Below are positions 46,307 through 54,959 of a stretch of DNA of 58,496 nt, piece after piece. How positions within the stretch are numbered: the first letter of the stretch is position 1; every line of letters starts with the position of its first letter. The position numbers were made by a program, and so were the translations under genes. The notes beneath the pieces are model-generated. The model was not told the origin of the DNA. It did no database searches and was given only the letters and a program-made list of their open reading frames with translations. Source of the stretch: an uncultured Fidelibacterota bacterium (GTDB lineage Bacteria > Fidelibacterota > Marinisomatia > Marinisomatales > TCS55); contig CAJXWT010000004.1 in NCBI GenBank assembly GCA_913062595.1, forward strand, positions 1-58,496, in the 5' to 3' direction.

Positions 46307-46960
46307 ATGATTCAGATGGAAAATGTGACCTATTCCTATGAGAAAGGTTACGGAGTGAAGAATGTCAACTTTACCATTGATGATGCTGAATTCACATTTT
46401 TAATCGGACCAACCGGGGCAGGCAAAACCACAATCATGAAATTAATCTACATGGCCTTGATACCGCAAAGTGGTGTTGTTACAACAGGCCGATTTCGGTC
46501 CGATAAAATCAAAAAACGAAAAATCCCCTTTTTACGTCGCAGTGTAGGGATGATATTTCAAGAATATCATTTACTGCGTGATCGGAATTTGTACGAAAAT
46601 ATAGCGCTACCTCTTTATGTAATTGGTACAAGACACAGTGAAATAGAGGATCGAGTGGAAAATATGATCGATCAGGTTGGACTTGTAGGAAAAGAAGATC
46701 ATACGCCAGATGAATTATCTGGTGGAGAACAGCAACGTGCCTGCATAGCACGAGCCTTGGTAAAAGATCCTGAAATCATCCTGGCAGATGAACCCACTGG
46801 CAATCTTGACCCAATTACATCTTTCGAACTGCTGAAACTATTAGAAGCCGTTAATCATGAGGGAACCGCAGTCTTGATGGCCTCCCATAACTATAACCTG
46901 ATAAAAGGGCGTGGACATAGAATTATGGAAATTCAACAAGGTCTTTTGCGGAAAAACTGA
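46307..46960 (+). CDS. ftsE: cell division ABC-type ATPase FtsE
   Basis: 217 residues. Walker A GPTGAGKTT (near residue 33), signature LSGGEQQRA and Walker B IILADEPTGNLDP are complete. With FtsX it controls periplasmic peptidoglycan hydrolases at the septum. The ATG is at 46307; no strong ribosome binding site is visible. Its stop overlaps ftsX by one base. Confidence 0.93.
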   Translation: MIQMENVTYSYEKGYGVKNVNFTIDDAEFTFLIGPTGAGKTTIMKLIYMALIPQSGVVTTGRFRSDKIKKRKIPFLRRSVGMIFQEYHLLRDRNLYENIALPLYVIGTRHSEIEDRVENMIDQVGLVGKEDHTPDELSGGEQQRACIARALVKDPEIILADEPTGNLDPITSFELLKLLEAVNHEGTAVLMASHNYNLIKGRGHRIMEIQQGLLRKN

Positions 46961-47829
46961 TGCTTGATCGTGCATTATTTCTTATCGCTGAAGGTTTTCG
47001 CAATCTATTGCGGCATAAATTAACCGTGTTCGCTGCGGTATTCTCAGTGTTCCTGACCATGATCATTATTGGATCGCTTTTTATCGTTGGCAAGAACACG
47101 AATAAATTGATTTACTATTTGCGAACTAAATACAAAATAGAAGTGTTTTTCGAAGCCGATCTGGCTAAAGAAGAAGCACTTGACGTTGTCAAACAAATCG
47201 AATCGTTTCCCGGTGTTAGAAATACAACATTTATTGATAAGGAAAATGCCACAAAGATTTTTAAGAAACAGTTTGGAGAAAATATCCTCGACTATATTCA
47301 GCGCAATCCATTGCCGATGAGTTGCGTAATTAATTTAAATAGAACCGGGGATTATGAATTAGATATAATGCCAATTGTGACGCGCATCGAAAGTTTGTCA
47401 GGCATCGATAATATAGAGCATCAAGGGAAACTTATCCAGCGTATTGAGGGATTCCATAATCGTTTTACAACAATATTTTCAGTTGTATCCATTGGTATAA
47501 TACTTATCACAATCAGTATTATATCAAACACAATTAAATTGACGATCTATGCTAAAAAAGATTTGATCCAGGACCTGCATATTATTGGTGCAACCAATGC
47601 ATTCGTCAAAGTACCATTTTTAATTGAAGGAATTTTGCAAGGTTTCATTGGTTCATTTATCGCATTTCTGGTACTGTCATTATTTTTACAGATAGGTAAC
47701 AATATTTTAACACAATTTAGCTCAATGACAATCCGTATGGATCCAGCTGCAGCATCATGGATGTTGCTTATTGGAATTTCTATAAGTTTCATTGGCAGTT
47801 TACGTGCTCTGGCTCGTTTTCTACCATAA
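46960..47829 (+). CDS. ftsX: cell division membrane protein FtsX
   Basis: 289 residues with four membrane helices (about 22-45, 166-189, 213-242, 262-285) and a large periplasmic loop between the first two. ALDVVKQIESFPGVRNTTFIDKE at the start of that loop is the usual FtsX extracellular domain. It pairs with FtsE. Confidence 0.92.
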   Translation: MLDRALFLIAEGFRNLLRHKLTVFAAVFSVFLTMIIIGSLFIVGKNTNKLIYYLRTKYKIEVFFEADLAKEEALDVVKQIESFPGVRNTTFIDKENATKIFKKQFGENILDYIQRNPLPMSCVINLNRTGDYELDIMPIVTRIESLSGIDNIEHQGKLIQRIEGFHNRFTTIFSVVSIGIILITISIISNTIKLTIYAKKDLIQDLHIIGATNAFVKVPFLIEGILQGFIGSFIAFLVLSLFLQIGNNILTQFSSMTIRMDPAAASWMLLIGISISFIGSLRALARFLP

Positions 47830-47870
47830 ATTCTTTGGTATGGTTGCCTTGTTGAAATATTATCAGATAA

Positions 47871-47901
47871 TTATTTAATTTTCTTAGATACAATTAAATA
47901 A
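47871..47901 (+). promoter_or_regulatory. inverted repeat before hrcA
   Basis: TTATTTAATT (47871-47880) and AATTAAATAA (47892-47901) are a perfect 10-bp inverted repeat with an 11-base spacer, ending three bases before the hrcA ATG. It is shaped like an operator but does not match CIRCE (TTAGCACTC-N9-GAGTGCTAA). Being made only of A and T, it may also be chance or a weak RNA hairpin. Confidence 0.35.
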
Positions 47902-47904
47902 AAA

Positions 47905-48921
47905 ATGATGCAACTGAATGATAGAGAAAATATGATCCTTAAAACAACCATTGAGGATTTCATATCTGCTGGCGTACCAATCAGCTCGCAAAAATTGCAC
48001 AACCGCTATTTTCACTCAATCAGTTCGGCTACCATTCGAAATACACTGGCAACATTGGAGAAAAAAGGGCTGCTGAAGCATATGCATACCTCTTCGGGAA
48101 GATTACCTACGGATAGTGGTTACAGGTACTATGTGGATACACTTATCCCTGATAATACCAGTATGATCGATGAATATGATAATGTTTCAGAAAGATTATC
48201 TGCAGTTGCAGATAATCTTGAAGATTTACTGCAGGCAACCGCATTAATGCTTGGTAAGATCAGTCGGCTCTTTGGCGTAGTATTGGTTACCCATCAGCAA
48301 AGAAGTATTTTGACTGATATTGAGCTGGTGCAAATGGCGTCGGATCGTGTCATGATGGTATTGGCCTTAAAGTCCGGTTTCATACGCTCCATTGTGCTAA
48401 ACCTTGATCTTGCTATAAAAGACTCGGTTCTTAAAATCATCAATCAAGCACTGAAAGATAGACTACTGGGACTGTCTTTAGATGAAATTCAGGATACGAT
48501 ACTGGATCGGATGAGGGAAACGGATGTATATGATCATGAGATCGTACAGGTGTTGATACAAAATTCCGATAAACATTTTGTTATTTCCGGTGACAAACTG
48601 ATCTATACGTCATCATTTTCACAATTATTAGATTATCCCGAATTTCATGAAATTGAAAGATTGCAAACTTTGATGCCCCTGTTCAATGAAGAATCTCTGG
48701 AGGGGTATTTTGATAAATATTTGATGGCCGATAGTGAAAATCTCCTGATCGGAGAGGAAATGGGTGATTCCAATTTTACGGATTGTTCAATAGTGACCAA
48801 TCCCTTTGGTAATGCGAATATTCGCGGTCAAATGGCAGTACTGGGACCGACGCGGCTGCCTTATGAACAAATCAAAACAATATTAACGAATTTCACAGAA
48901 ATCATAGGCAATGTCTCCTAA
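47905..48921 (+). CDS. hrcA: heat-inducible transcription repressor HrcA
   Basis: 338 residues. The winged-helix start (VPISSQKLHNRYFHSISSATIRN and the HTSSGRLPTDSGYRYYVD block near residues 65-90) and the GAF-like core are typical. HrcA represses dnaK and groE operons and senses heat through GroEL. It is followed by grpE and dnaJ with overlaps, the usual order; dnaK is not in the window. Confidence 0.95.
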   Translation: MMQLNDRENMILKTTIEDFISAGVPISSQKLHNRYFHSISSATIRNTLATLEKKGLLKHMHTSSGRLPTDSGYRYYVDTLIPDNTSMIDEYDNVSERLSAVADNLEDLLQATALMLGKISRLFGVVLVTHQQRSILTDIELVQMASDRVMMVLALKSGFIRSIVLNLDLAIKDSVLKIINQALKDRLLGLSLDEIQDTILDRMRETDVYDHEIVQVLIQNSDKHFVISGDKLIYTSSFSQLLDYPEFHEIERLQTLMPLFNEESLEGYFDKYLMADSENLLIGEEMGDSNFTDCSIVTNPFGNANIRGQMAVLGPTRLPYEQIKTILTNFTEIIGNVS

Positions 48922-49465
48922 AGAAGATAAAAAGAAGAAGCAAGTACGTAAGAAAGAAAATACACCCGTAAAAAAAGGTGCTAAACCTGTTGTAAAGATT
49001 AATAAGGATAAACTTGTTATCGAAGAGTTAGCCAAGCAACTTACAAAGTTGGAGGATAAGCAACTGCGGTTGAAAGCAGAATTTGAAAATTTTCGAAAAA
49101 GGAAAGAAAAAGAGATCTTAGATCTGATTCAGTATGAAGGTAAGGATGTTCTGAAGGCCATGATCAGCGTTGTAGATGACCTGGAAAGACTTTACGCTGC
49201 TGTAGAGAACAATGACGAGGTCGATCAAAGTTTAAAAGAAGGTATGGCACTTATTCTATCCAAAGTTGAAAAAATATTTTTTGACCGGGAGGTTGCGTCT
49301 TTTGGTGAAGCAGGTGAATTACTTGACTCGGAATTGCACGATGCATTAATGGTACGGCAGGAAGAAGATAAAAATGATAATGAGATTATTGAGGTCTTTG
49401 AAAAAGGATACAAGTATAGGGACCGTGTTATCCGTCACGCCAAGGTAGTGGTGAATAAAACATGA
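48911..49465 (+). CDS. grpE: nucleotide exchange factor GrpE
   Basis: 184 residues. A basic N-terminal tail is followed by a long coiled coil (ELAKQLTKLEDKQLRLKAEFENFRKRKEKE, about residues 38-67) and the C-terminal beta domain ending in GYKYRDRVIRHAKVVVNK. It releases ADP from DnaK. It overlaps hrcA by 11 bases and dnaJ by four. Confidence 0.95.
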   Translation: MSPKEDKKKKQVRKKENTPVKKGAKPVVKINKDKLVIEELAKQLTKLEDKQLRLKAEFENFRKRKEKEILDLIQYEGKDVLKAMISVVDDLERLYAAVENNDEVDQSLKEGMALILSKVEKIFFDREVASFGEAGELLDSELHDALMVRQEEDKNDNEIIEVFEKGYKYRDRVIRHAKVVVNKT

Positions 49466-50550
49466 GAGATTTCTATGAAATCTTGGGTGTGAACCGCGGT
49501 GCTTCCAGCGATGAACTCAAGCGGGCTTACCGTAAAATTGCACTGAAGTATCATCCTGATAAAAACCCGGAAGACAAGAAAGCGGAAAAAACATTCAAGG
49601 AAGCTGCTGAGGCGTATGGTGTGTTGAGTGATAGTAATAAACGGGCGCAATATGATCAGTTTGGTCACGCTGGTGTAGGCATGGGACAGCAAGGCGGCGG
49701 GTTTAGCGGCGGTGTACATATGTCCATGGATGATATTTTCAGCCAATTTGGGGATATTTTTGGTGGCGATGATATATTCAGCAGTTTTTTTGGAGGTGGC
49801 AGACGCAGAGGCGGTCGTCAGCGCGGAAAGGATATACGAATACGGATACAATTGAAAATGGAAGACATTGCCAGCGGTGTGGAAAAAACGATTAAGATCA
49901 AGCGATCTGTAATAGCTCTGGATACGAAATTTACGAATTGTCCTACTTGTCACGGACACGGCCAGGTTTCGAAAATATCCAATACAATACTTGGTCAAAT
50001 GCGTTCTTCGTCTACGTGCCCTCATTGTCGTGGAGCCGGAAAGGTAGTGGGTAATAGACCCATTGGTGCGGGACCGGATGGTATGATTAAAAAAGAGGAA
50101 ACAATAAAAATTAAAATACCTGCTGGCGTTGAAGAGGGTAATTACATGACAGTTGACGGTAAGGGTAATGAAGATATCAATGGTGTGGCCGGGGACCTCA
50201 TCGTATTGTTTGAGGAACAAGATCACACTTATTTTATTCGTAATGGTGATGATGTACTCATTGAAGCGCATATTGGTTTCTCGCAAGCAGCATTAGGTTC
50301 AACAATAGAAGTACCAACCTTAAATGGGAAGGCAAATCTAAAAATACCGGCTGGTATTCAATCGGGGCAAATTTTAAGAATGCGGAGCAAAGGGTTTCCC
50401 CAAGTACGTCGGTTGAGCAGGGGAGATCAATTAGTAAAAATTCATGTTGAAACACCGAAAAATCTTTCAAAAAATACACGTAAATTATTAAAGGAGCTGG
50501 CTGGCGCAGACGGTGTGCCAAAAAACATGTTCCGAAAGATAAAAATCTAG
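49462..50550 (+). CDS. dnaJ: chaperone DnaJ lacking one zinc centre
   Basis: 362 residues. J-domain with HPD at 31-33, Gly/Phe-rich region (about 70-120) and the two C-terminal substrate domains are intact. Of the four CxxCxGxG motifs only two remain, C160/C163 (CPTCHGHG) and C186/C189 (CPHCRGAG). Motif 1 is deleted and motif 4 has become RPIGAGPDG. Motifs 1 and 4 form zinc centre I, 2 and 3 form centre II, so a whole centre has been lost cleanly. It activates DnaK and probably still binds substrate. Confidence 0.93.
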   Translation: MRDFYEILGVNRGASSDELKRAYRKIALKYHPDKNPEDKKAEKTFKEAAEAYGVLSDSNKRAQYDQFGHAGVGMGQQGGGFSGGVHMSMDDIFSQFGDIFGGDDIFSSFFGGGRRRGGRQRGKDIRIRIQLKMEDIASGVEKTIKIKRSVIALDTKFTNCPTCHGHGQVSKISNTILGQMRSSSTCPHCRGAGKVVGNRPIGAGPDGMIKKEETIKIKIPAGVEEGNYMTVDGKGNEDINGVAGDLIVLFEEQDHTYFIRNGDDVLIEAHIGFSQAALGSTIEVPTLNGKANLKIPAGIQSGQILRMRSKGFPQVRRLSRGDQLVKIHVETPKNLSKNTRKLLKELAGADGVPKNMFRKIKI

Positions 50551-50594
50551 TACGACTGGTAACGAAACAGGAAAAATTAGTACTGAAGTTTTTA

Positions 50595-50984
50595 TTGGCC
50601 TCATTAACGCTTGGCGTATTAGCAATGGTGTATAAAAATAATTTGCTTGAACCCGGCCCCTTACCAAAAGAGATCCAGCAGGCAGCCGTATTTCAAGCTG
50701 ATGCAAATTCTGCACTTTTGGATCATTCCAGTGCGCCAATGATTATAAACACTGATGCCGCAGTACAAAAGCGCACAGAATCATCCCAGATTTTGGTTAA
50801 TATTAATACGGCCGGGAAAGGTGAATTGATCAAATTACCATCAATTGAACCGGTGACTGCTGAGCGAATCATGCGCTACAGAGATGATTTCGGTAGATTT
50901 AACACAATTGAAGATCTTAAGAATGTCAAGGGGATTGGCAGTAAAACACTCGAAAAGTTGAAAACGCACATAACATTGAACTAA
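50595..50984 (+). CDS. ComEA-like helix-hairpin-helix protein, start uncertain
   Basis: 129 residues from TTG 50595. A hydrophobic N-terminus (LTLGVLAMVY) is a likely membrane anchor and the last 65 residues form two helix-hairpin-helix units (VNINTAGKGELIKLPSIEPVTAERI and FNTIEDLKNVKGIGSKTLEKL) as in ComEA, which binds DNA during uptake. The frame stays open upstream and would encode LVTKQEKLVLKFLL, a more complete anchor, but without ATG, GTG or TTG; CTG 50556 is one option. Confidence 0.75.
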   Translation: MASLTLGVLAMVYKNNLLEPGPLPKEIQQAAVFQADANSALLDHSSAPMIINTDAAVQKRTESSQILVNINTAGKGELIKLPSIEPVTAERIMRYRDDFGRFNTIEDLKNVKGIGSKTLEKLKTHITLN

Positions 50985-50998
50985 GGGATTTTATCACA

Positions 50999-51751
50999 AT
51001 GGATGAGATCAAACGGAAACAGTACTCAGACCTGATAGAACTAAGCATTGTATTAGCATTTTTGTTCATGATCATTACCATATATGTGCCAAGTGCCATC
51101 TGGGTTGAAGAAGTAACGGCAGCCGAGGGAGCAAGGTTTAACATTCAGACTGTACATGACGTGGAATATTTTTATAAAATTTTGACTGATGGCTATGAAG
51201 AAAATGGACTTTGGGCCATGAATGTTGTGAATGCTGTCCGTGATTCTGTTATGGCCGATTCCACCTATTTGGGTGAACGCAACTTTGAATTAGCAGGGGA
51301 AAGCGTGAATGTAATAATACCCGAAGGATATGACGTAGAGTTTGACACAACATTTGGTATTCTCAAGACACGCCGTGATACGCTCATCGATACCATTCAT
51401 ACAGTGGTGACATACTCTGAAGAAATGTTCCGAAATGATACCGGTTTTGTCTCAAAGGAAGATTTACCAACCGTTATGATTGAGGAAGGGTTTATTGCTA
51501 ATCTTGGTTTTGAAACGAAACAGCGATCTGAAGTGGTATTGTATTATGATAGTTACATGCCTGATTCTTCGAACTTTTACTGTCCCTTAACCGGAGAAAA
51601 AATAGTGGTCAGACTAAAAGAAGAAGGCGAGGTGTTACGCGTTGCCAGTCCGATAGAAGGCGTTTATAGCGAGGGAAGGTACCTTTTATTCTCATTCAAG
51701 ACTCGTAGTCACGGATATATTGAAGACGGATCGCGCAGTTGGGACCAGTGA
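50999..51751 (+). CDS. membrane-anchored protein of unknown function
   Basis: 250 residues. A short basic cytoplasmic start (MDEIKRKQYSDLIEL), one membrane span (about 16-34, VLAFLFMIITIYVPSAIWV) and a periplasmic domain of about 210 residues, with one Cys in YCPLTGEK. No family recognised. It lies between a ComEA-like gene and a large one-span protein with a GspL-like layout, suggesting a pilus or uptake-type envelope machine, but this is inference. Confidence 0.6.
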   Translation: MDEIKRKQYSDLIELSIVLAFLFMIITIYVPSAIWVEEVTAAEGARFNIQTVHDVEYFYKILTDGYEENGLWAMNVVNAVRDSVMADSTYLGERNFELAGESVNVIIPEGYDVEFDTTFGILKTRRDTLIDTIHTVVTYSEEMFRNDTGFVSKEDLPTVMIEEGFIANLGFETKQRSEVVLYYDSYMPDSSNFYCPLTGEKIVVRLKEEGEVLRVASPIEGVYSEGRYLLFSFKTRSHGYIEDGSRSWDQ

Positions 51752-51760
51752 CCTGCTGGT

Positions 51761-53623
51761 GTGATCGCCCTTTACATATCTGACACTCAGATATCACTTG
51801 CCCATTATTCACGGGTACATGGCAGTCCTCTATTAGTAAACACAACAGCGGTTGATCTCCAAGGCTCGCTTGTGGATGATCTTAGCCGCGAAGAACTCGC
51901 GGTAAATCATTTAATAAATGGCATCCAAGAAATAAATGATAAGGTTTTCATCGCTGGTAGTGAGATCCTGATAGCCTTAACAGATAACCTTGTATACCAT
52001 GAGGCATTTCCAACTGAGCAGGAAATGTCTGATACAGATATAATTACCCTGGTAGAATGGAAAAAAGATAAACGTTGGGGAGCAACCGCAGAAAAGTTTC
52101 AGGCATTTATCGAACTATACAATGACAGACGCCAAGGACACATCATTTACGTGCATAATTTTCTAATCCAGGCCACAAAAAAGATTTTACAGACATTCTC
52201 TGGTTCTCCGGTATGGCTGGGTACCGAATCGATGGTACTGTCCGCGCTAGGGAAACTACCAATCATGACCATAAAGTTGACGGGCACTTATTACGATGTA
52301 TTTCATATGGATAGGGATAATATCAATGGCGGTACGGTAATCCATGGGAAAAGTGGACTAAAGTGTATCGATTCCTTTGGCAATAAAAGCACCTTGCAAC
52401 AACTGCTTACCGCAAAATTCACGATGCGGAATAAACCGCCCTGGACAATATGCCTTAATGATTTGTCTGCAGCCAGAAGTAAACACTGGGAACGATTCAA
52501 ACCACAGCAACCTAGATTGTTTGCCGGTGTACGTATAGATGATACAAAGATTGATCCCGACCTGAAACTTGACCATAAAATTGTTTTATCAACCCTGATC
52601 ACCCATCCCAATATCAATCAAGGATTGAACATGTTTGAACTCCCTGGAGTAGTTGACCGCTTGTATCATGAACATGAAAGTATTGCACGGCCTATAGAAG
52701 ATGAACCAGTGGCCAGGACATTTCCAAAGTCTGTCACCGTGGATGTTTTTCCGCAGGAAAAAGAGGAAGAAAAACTGGTGTTAAAAAAACACGTAAAAAA
52801 GAGAAGAGATAGCATTCGTTGGTCAAGTGAACAGATCATATCATTCCTCAGTGCGCTGCTGCTGCTGGGATCATTTGGGGGCACCATTTATTACAAAGAA
52901 GTAATAGTAAGCAAAGTACCTCGCCTGGAATATGAATACATAAATGCGGTCGGTGAACTGAATGAGAAAAGTTTGGTTCCAGAACATATCCTTCCAAAAA
53001 TAACTTCCCGGATGTCAGTAGGTGATTTGCTTTCCCTGGATGAAAAAATCCGTCTACAATCGGCTGCGGTGAAAAGGGGCCTGACTAAGGTATTTCTGAC
53101 TATAGGACCAGGGAGACTAACCTATCTTTCATCGAGTGAAACAATCCTGAGCGTGGAATTTGTTGGTGGTGAAATTCCCGGGTGGCAACCGGAAGATATT
53201 GGCCTGATACTTGCTACTAATCGGGATGCGATAGATTGCTGCGGAGGATATAAACATTACGCCGATCTAGAATTAATATATACAGATCTGATTTCAGGGC
53301 CGCAAGGAGTAGAACTAGCGGTTGACGCTATTCTCAGTATTCTGAAAGCGGATTACTCTACACTTCGTTTTAACGAACAAAGTCCTAGAAAATTAGGTAA
53401 TCGGTTGCAAACACCTCTTGTTGTGCAAGTGGAAGGCGAAATACAAGTGCGGGACGTGTTGAGAAAAGTATCTGGAATAGCAAGTAATCTGCTAATCAGA
53501 AAGCTGATCTATAAAGCGGATCCAGAAGTACTACAGGCCACCGGTACATTCTATCTTTCCATTATTCATCCCAAAATGCAACCGACACAAGACGATCCCC
53601 TGGCTATTGCAACTGTTCCATGA
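51761..53623 (+). CDS. large one-span protein with PilM/GspL-like layout
   Basis: 620 residues from GTG 51761. The first about 350 residues look cytoplasmic and actin-like in layout (MIALYISDTQISLAHYSR start, LVNTTAV, IAGSEILIALTDNL). A basic stretch (KKHVKKRRDS) precedes one span near 365-383 (FLSALLLLGSFGGTIYY), and about 235 periplasmic residues follow, ending with small alpha/beta modules. GspL and the PilM-PilN pair of type II secretion and type IV pili share this order. Similarity in sequence is not obvious. Overlaps rsmD by four bases. Confidence 0.6.
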   Translation: MIALYISDTQISLAHYSRVHGSPLLVNTTAVDLQGSLVDDLSREELAVNHLINGIQEINDKVFIAGSEILIALTDNLVYHEAFPTEQEMSDTDIITLVEWKKDKRWGATAEKFQAFIELYNDRRQGHIIYVHNFLIQATKKILQTFSGSPVWLGTESMVLSALGKLPIMTIKLTGTYYDVFHMDRDNINGGTVIHGKSGLKCIDSFGNKSTLQQLLTAKFTMRNKPPWTICLNDLSAARSKHWERFKPQQPRLFAGVRIDDTKIDPDLKLDHKIVLSTLITHPNINQGLNMFELPGVVDRLYHEHESIARPIEDEPVARTFPKSVTVDVFPQEKEEEKLVLKKHVKKRRDSIRWSSEQIISFLSALLLLGSFGGTIYYKEVIVSKVPRLEYEYINAVGELNEKSLVPEHILPKITSRMSVGDLLSLDEKIRLQSAAVKRGLTKVFLTIGPGRLTYLSSSETILSVEFVGGEIPGWQPEDIGLILATNRDAIDCCGGYKHYADLELIYTDLISGPQGVELAVDAILSILKADYSTLRFNEQSPRKLGNRLQTPLVVQVEGEIQVRDVLRKVSGIASNLLIRKLIYKADPEVLQATGTFYLSIIHPKMQPTQDDPLAIATVP

Positions 53624-54135
53624 ATATCATAGCTGGCCGTTTTAAAGGGCAAAAAATACGCACAAGCGCGAAAGCCAGCTACCGTCCTACTACATCCCGG
53701 GTAAGAAAAAGTATATTTGATATACTAGGTGATTTGGAGGGCTGTTCAGTGCTCGATCTTTTTGCGGGTAGCGGGATTCTTGGATTTGAGGCGGCCAGCC
53801 GGGGAGCAGCTGCGGTCACATTTGTTGATAACGACAGACGAAATGTACAATTAATCCACGTGAACAGCAAAATGTTGCAGGATCAGGTTGAGGTGAAGGT
53901 GGTATGTAAAGAGTGGATCCGCTACTTGCGAGTACGGCATGAGTATGATATCATTTTCGCTGACCCACCCTATGGAAAAATTGATATAGCCAAACTTGCG
54001 GAAAAATGTTTAACCACATTATTAAATAATGGTAGATTTGTTTTAGAGACATCATCTAGAGAATCGATTCCTGTGGGAGGTCGCAGTAAACGGTTCGGTG
54101 ATACTTTGGTTACAATTTGGACTAAAACAGTATGA
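53620..54135 (+). CDS. rsmD: 16S rRNA (guanine966-N2)-methyltransferase
   Basis: 171 residues. The start NIIAGRFKGQKIRTSAKASYRPTTSRVRKSIFDIL, SAM loop LDLFAGSGILGFEAASRGA and catalytic DPPYG are all typical of RsmD. It overlaps coaD by four bases, a common pairing in bacteria. Confidence 0.94.
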   Translation: MNIIAGRFKGQKIRTSAKASYRPTTSRVRKSIFDILGDLEGCSVLDLFAGSGILGFEAASRGAAAVTFVDNDRRNVQLIHVNSKMLQDQVEVKVVCKEWIRYLRVRHEYDIIFADPPYGKIDIAKLAEKCLTTLLNNGRFVLETSSRESIPVGGRSKRFGDTLVTIWTKTV

Positions 54136-54611
54136 AGAAAATTATTTATCCAGGCACATTTGATCCCATCACCAATGGGCACCTAGATATCGCTAAACGG
54201 GCAGCCGTTCTGTTTGATCATGTGATTCTTGCCATCGCTAATCACCCCAAAAAAAATTCCTTATTCACAGTGGAAGAACGAATCGATCTGATCCAAGCGT
54301 CTATTGAGCATCTGGATAATGTCTCGGTCAGTTCAACCGATGCATTGATTGTAAGATTTGCCAAAGAGAATGAAGCGATAGCATTGATTAGGGGACTGCG
54401 CTCAATCAGTGATTTCGAGTATGAATTCCAGATGGCACTGATGAACCGTTCGCTGGCACCAGAAATCAGCACTGTTTTTATGATGCCTGATGAAAGATAT
54501 ATGCACTTAAACTCGACTGTAGTCAAGGAAATTGCAGCGCTGGAGGGCGACATATCCGCTTTTGTGCCGGCAATTGTAGAAGCGCAGTTAAAATCTAAAT
54601 TAAATAAATAA
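54132..54611 (+). CDS. coaD: phosphopantetheine adenylyltransferase
   Basis: 159 residues. YPGTFDPITNGHLDI at residues 6-20, RGLRSISDFEYEFQM and the C-terminal STVVKEIAALEG are the CoaD signatures. It makes dephospho-CoA. The 58 bases after it contain an imperfect inverted repeat (54621-54649) without a T run. Confidence 0.95.
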   Translation: MKKIIYPGTFDPITNGHLDIAKRAAVLFDHVILAIANHPKKNSLFTVEERIDLIQASIEHLDNVSVSSTDALIVRFAKENEAIALIRGLRSISDFEYEFQMALMNRSLAPEISTVFMMPDERYMHLNSTVVKEIAALEGDISAFVPAIVEAQLKSKLNK

Positions 54612-54669
54612 ACTATTATAAATTCCTGGTCTGATTTTCCCCCGGAATTAATCAAAAAAACATAAATTT

Positions 54670-54957
54670 ATGCCTACATACGAATATATCTGCAATGAGT
54701 GCGGTGAGCGGTTTGAAAATTTTCAAACTATGTCTTCCAAACCATTAACGAAACGGCCTGATTGTGAGGAAAAGAATTGCGACGTAACCCGGGTTATAAG
54801 TGGTGGCACTGGACTAATATTTAAAGGTTCCGGTTTTTATCTCACCGACTACAAGGAACGACCAAAAGTGGACAAAAAAGAGAAGGAAAAGAAGAAAAAG
54901 GATGATAAACCAGCAAAAAAGGAAAAGACTGCAGCTACAGAGAAAACTGAGAAATAA
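54670..54957 (+). CDS. FmdB-family zinc ribbon protein
   Basis: 95 residues. PTYEYICNECGERF with C8/C11 and the later LISGGxGxIFKGSGFYLTDY block are typical of FmdB-type regulatory zinc ribbons. The second cysteine pair is spaced as C32-x4-C37 rather than CxxC. A basic, Lys/Glu-rich tail follows. The role is unknown in most bacteria. Confidence 0.85.
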   Translation: MPTYEYICNECGERFENFQTMSSKPLTKRPDCEEKNCDVTRVISGGTGLIFKGSGFYLTDYKERPKVDKKEKEKKKKDDKPAKKEKTAATEKTEK

Positions 54958-54959
54958 AC

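Noticed and set aside
54621-54649. Inverted repeat AATTCCTGG / CCGGAATT after coaD as a terminator
   Set aside because: One base bulges and there is no T run on the + strand.
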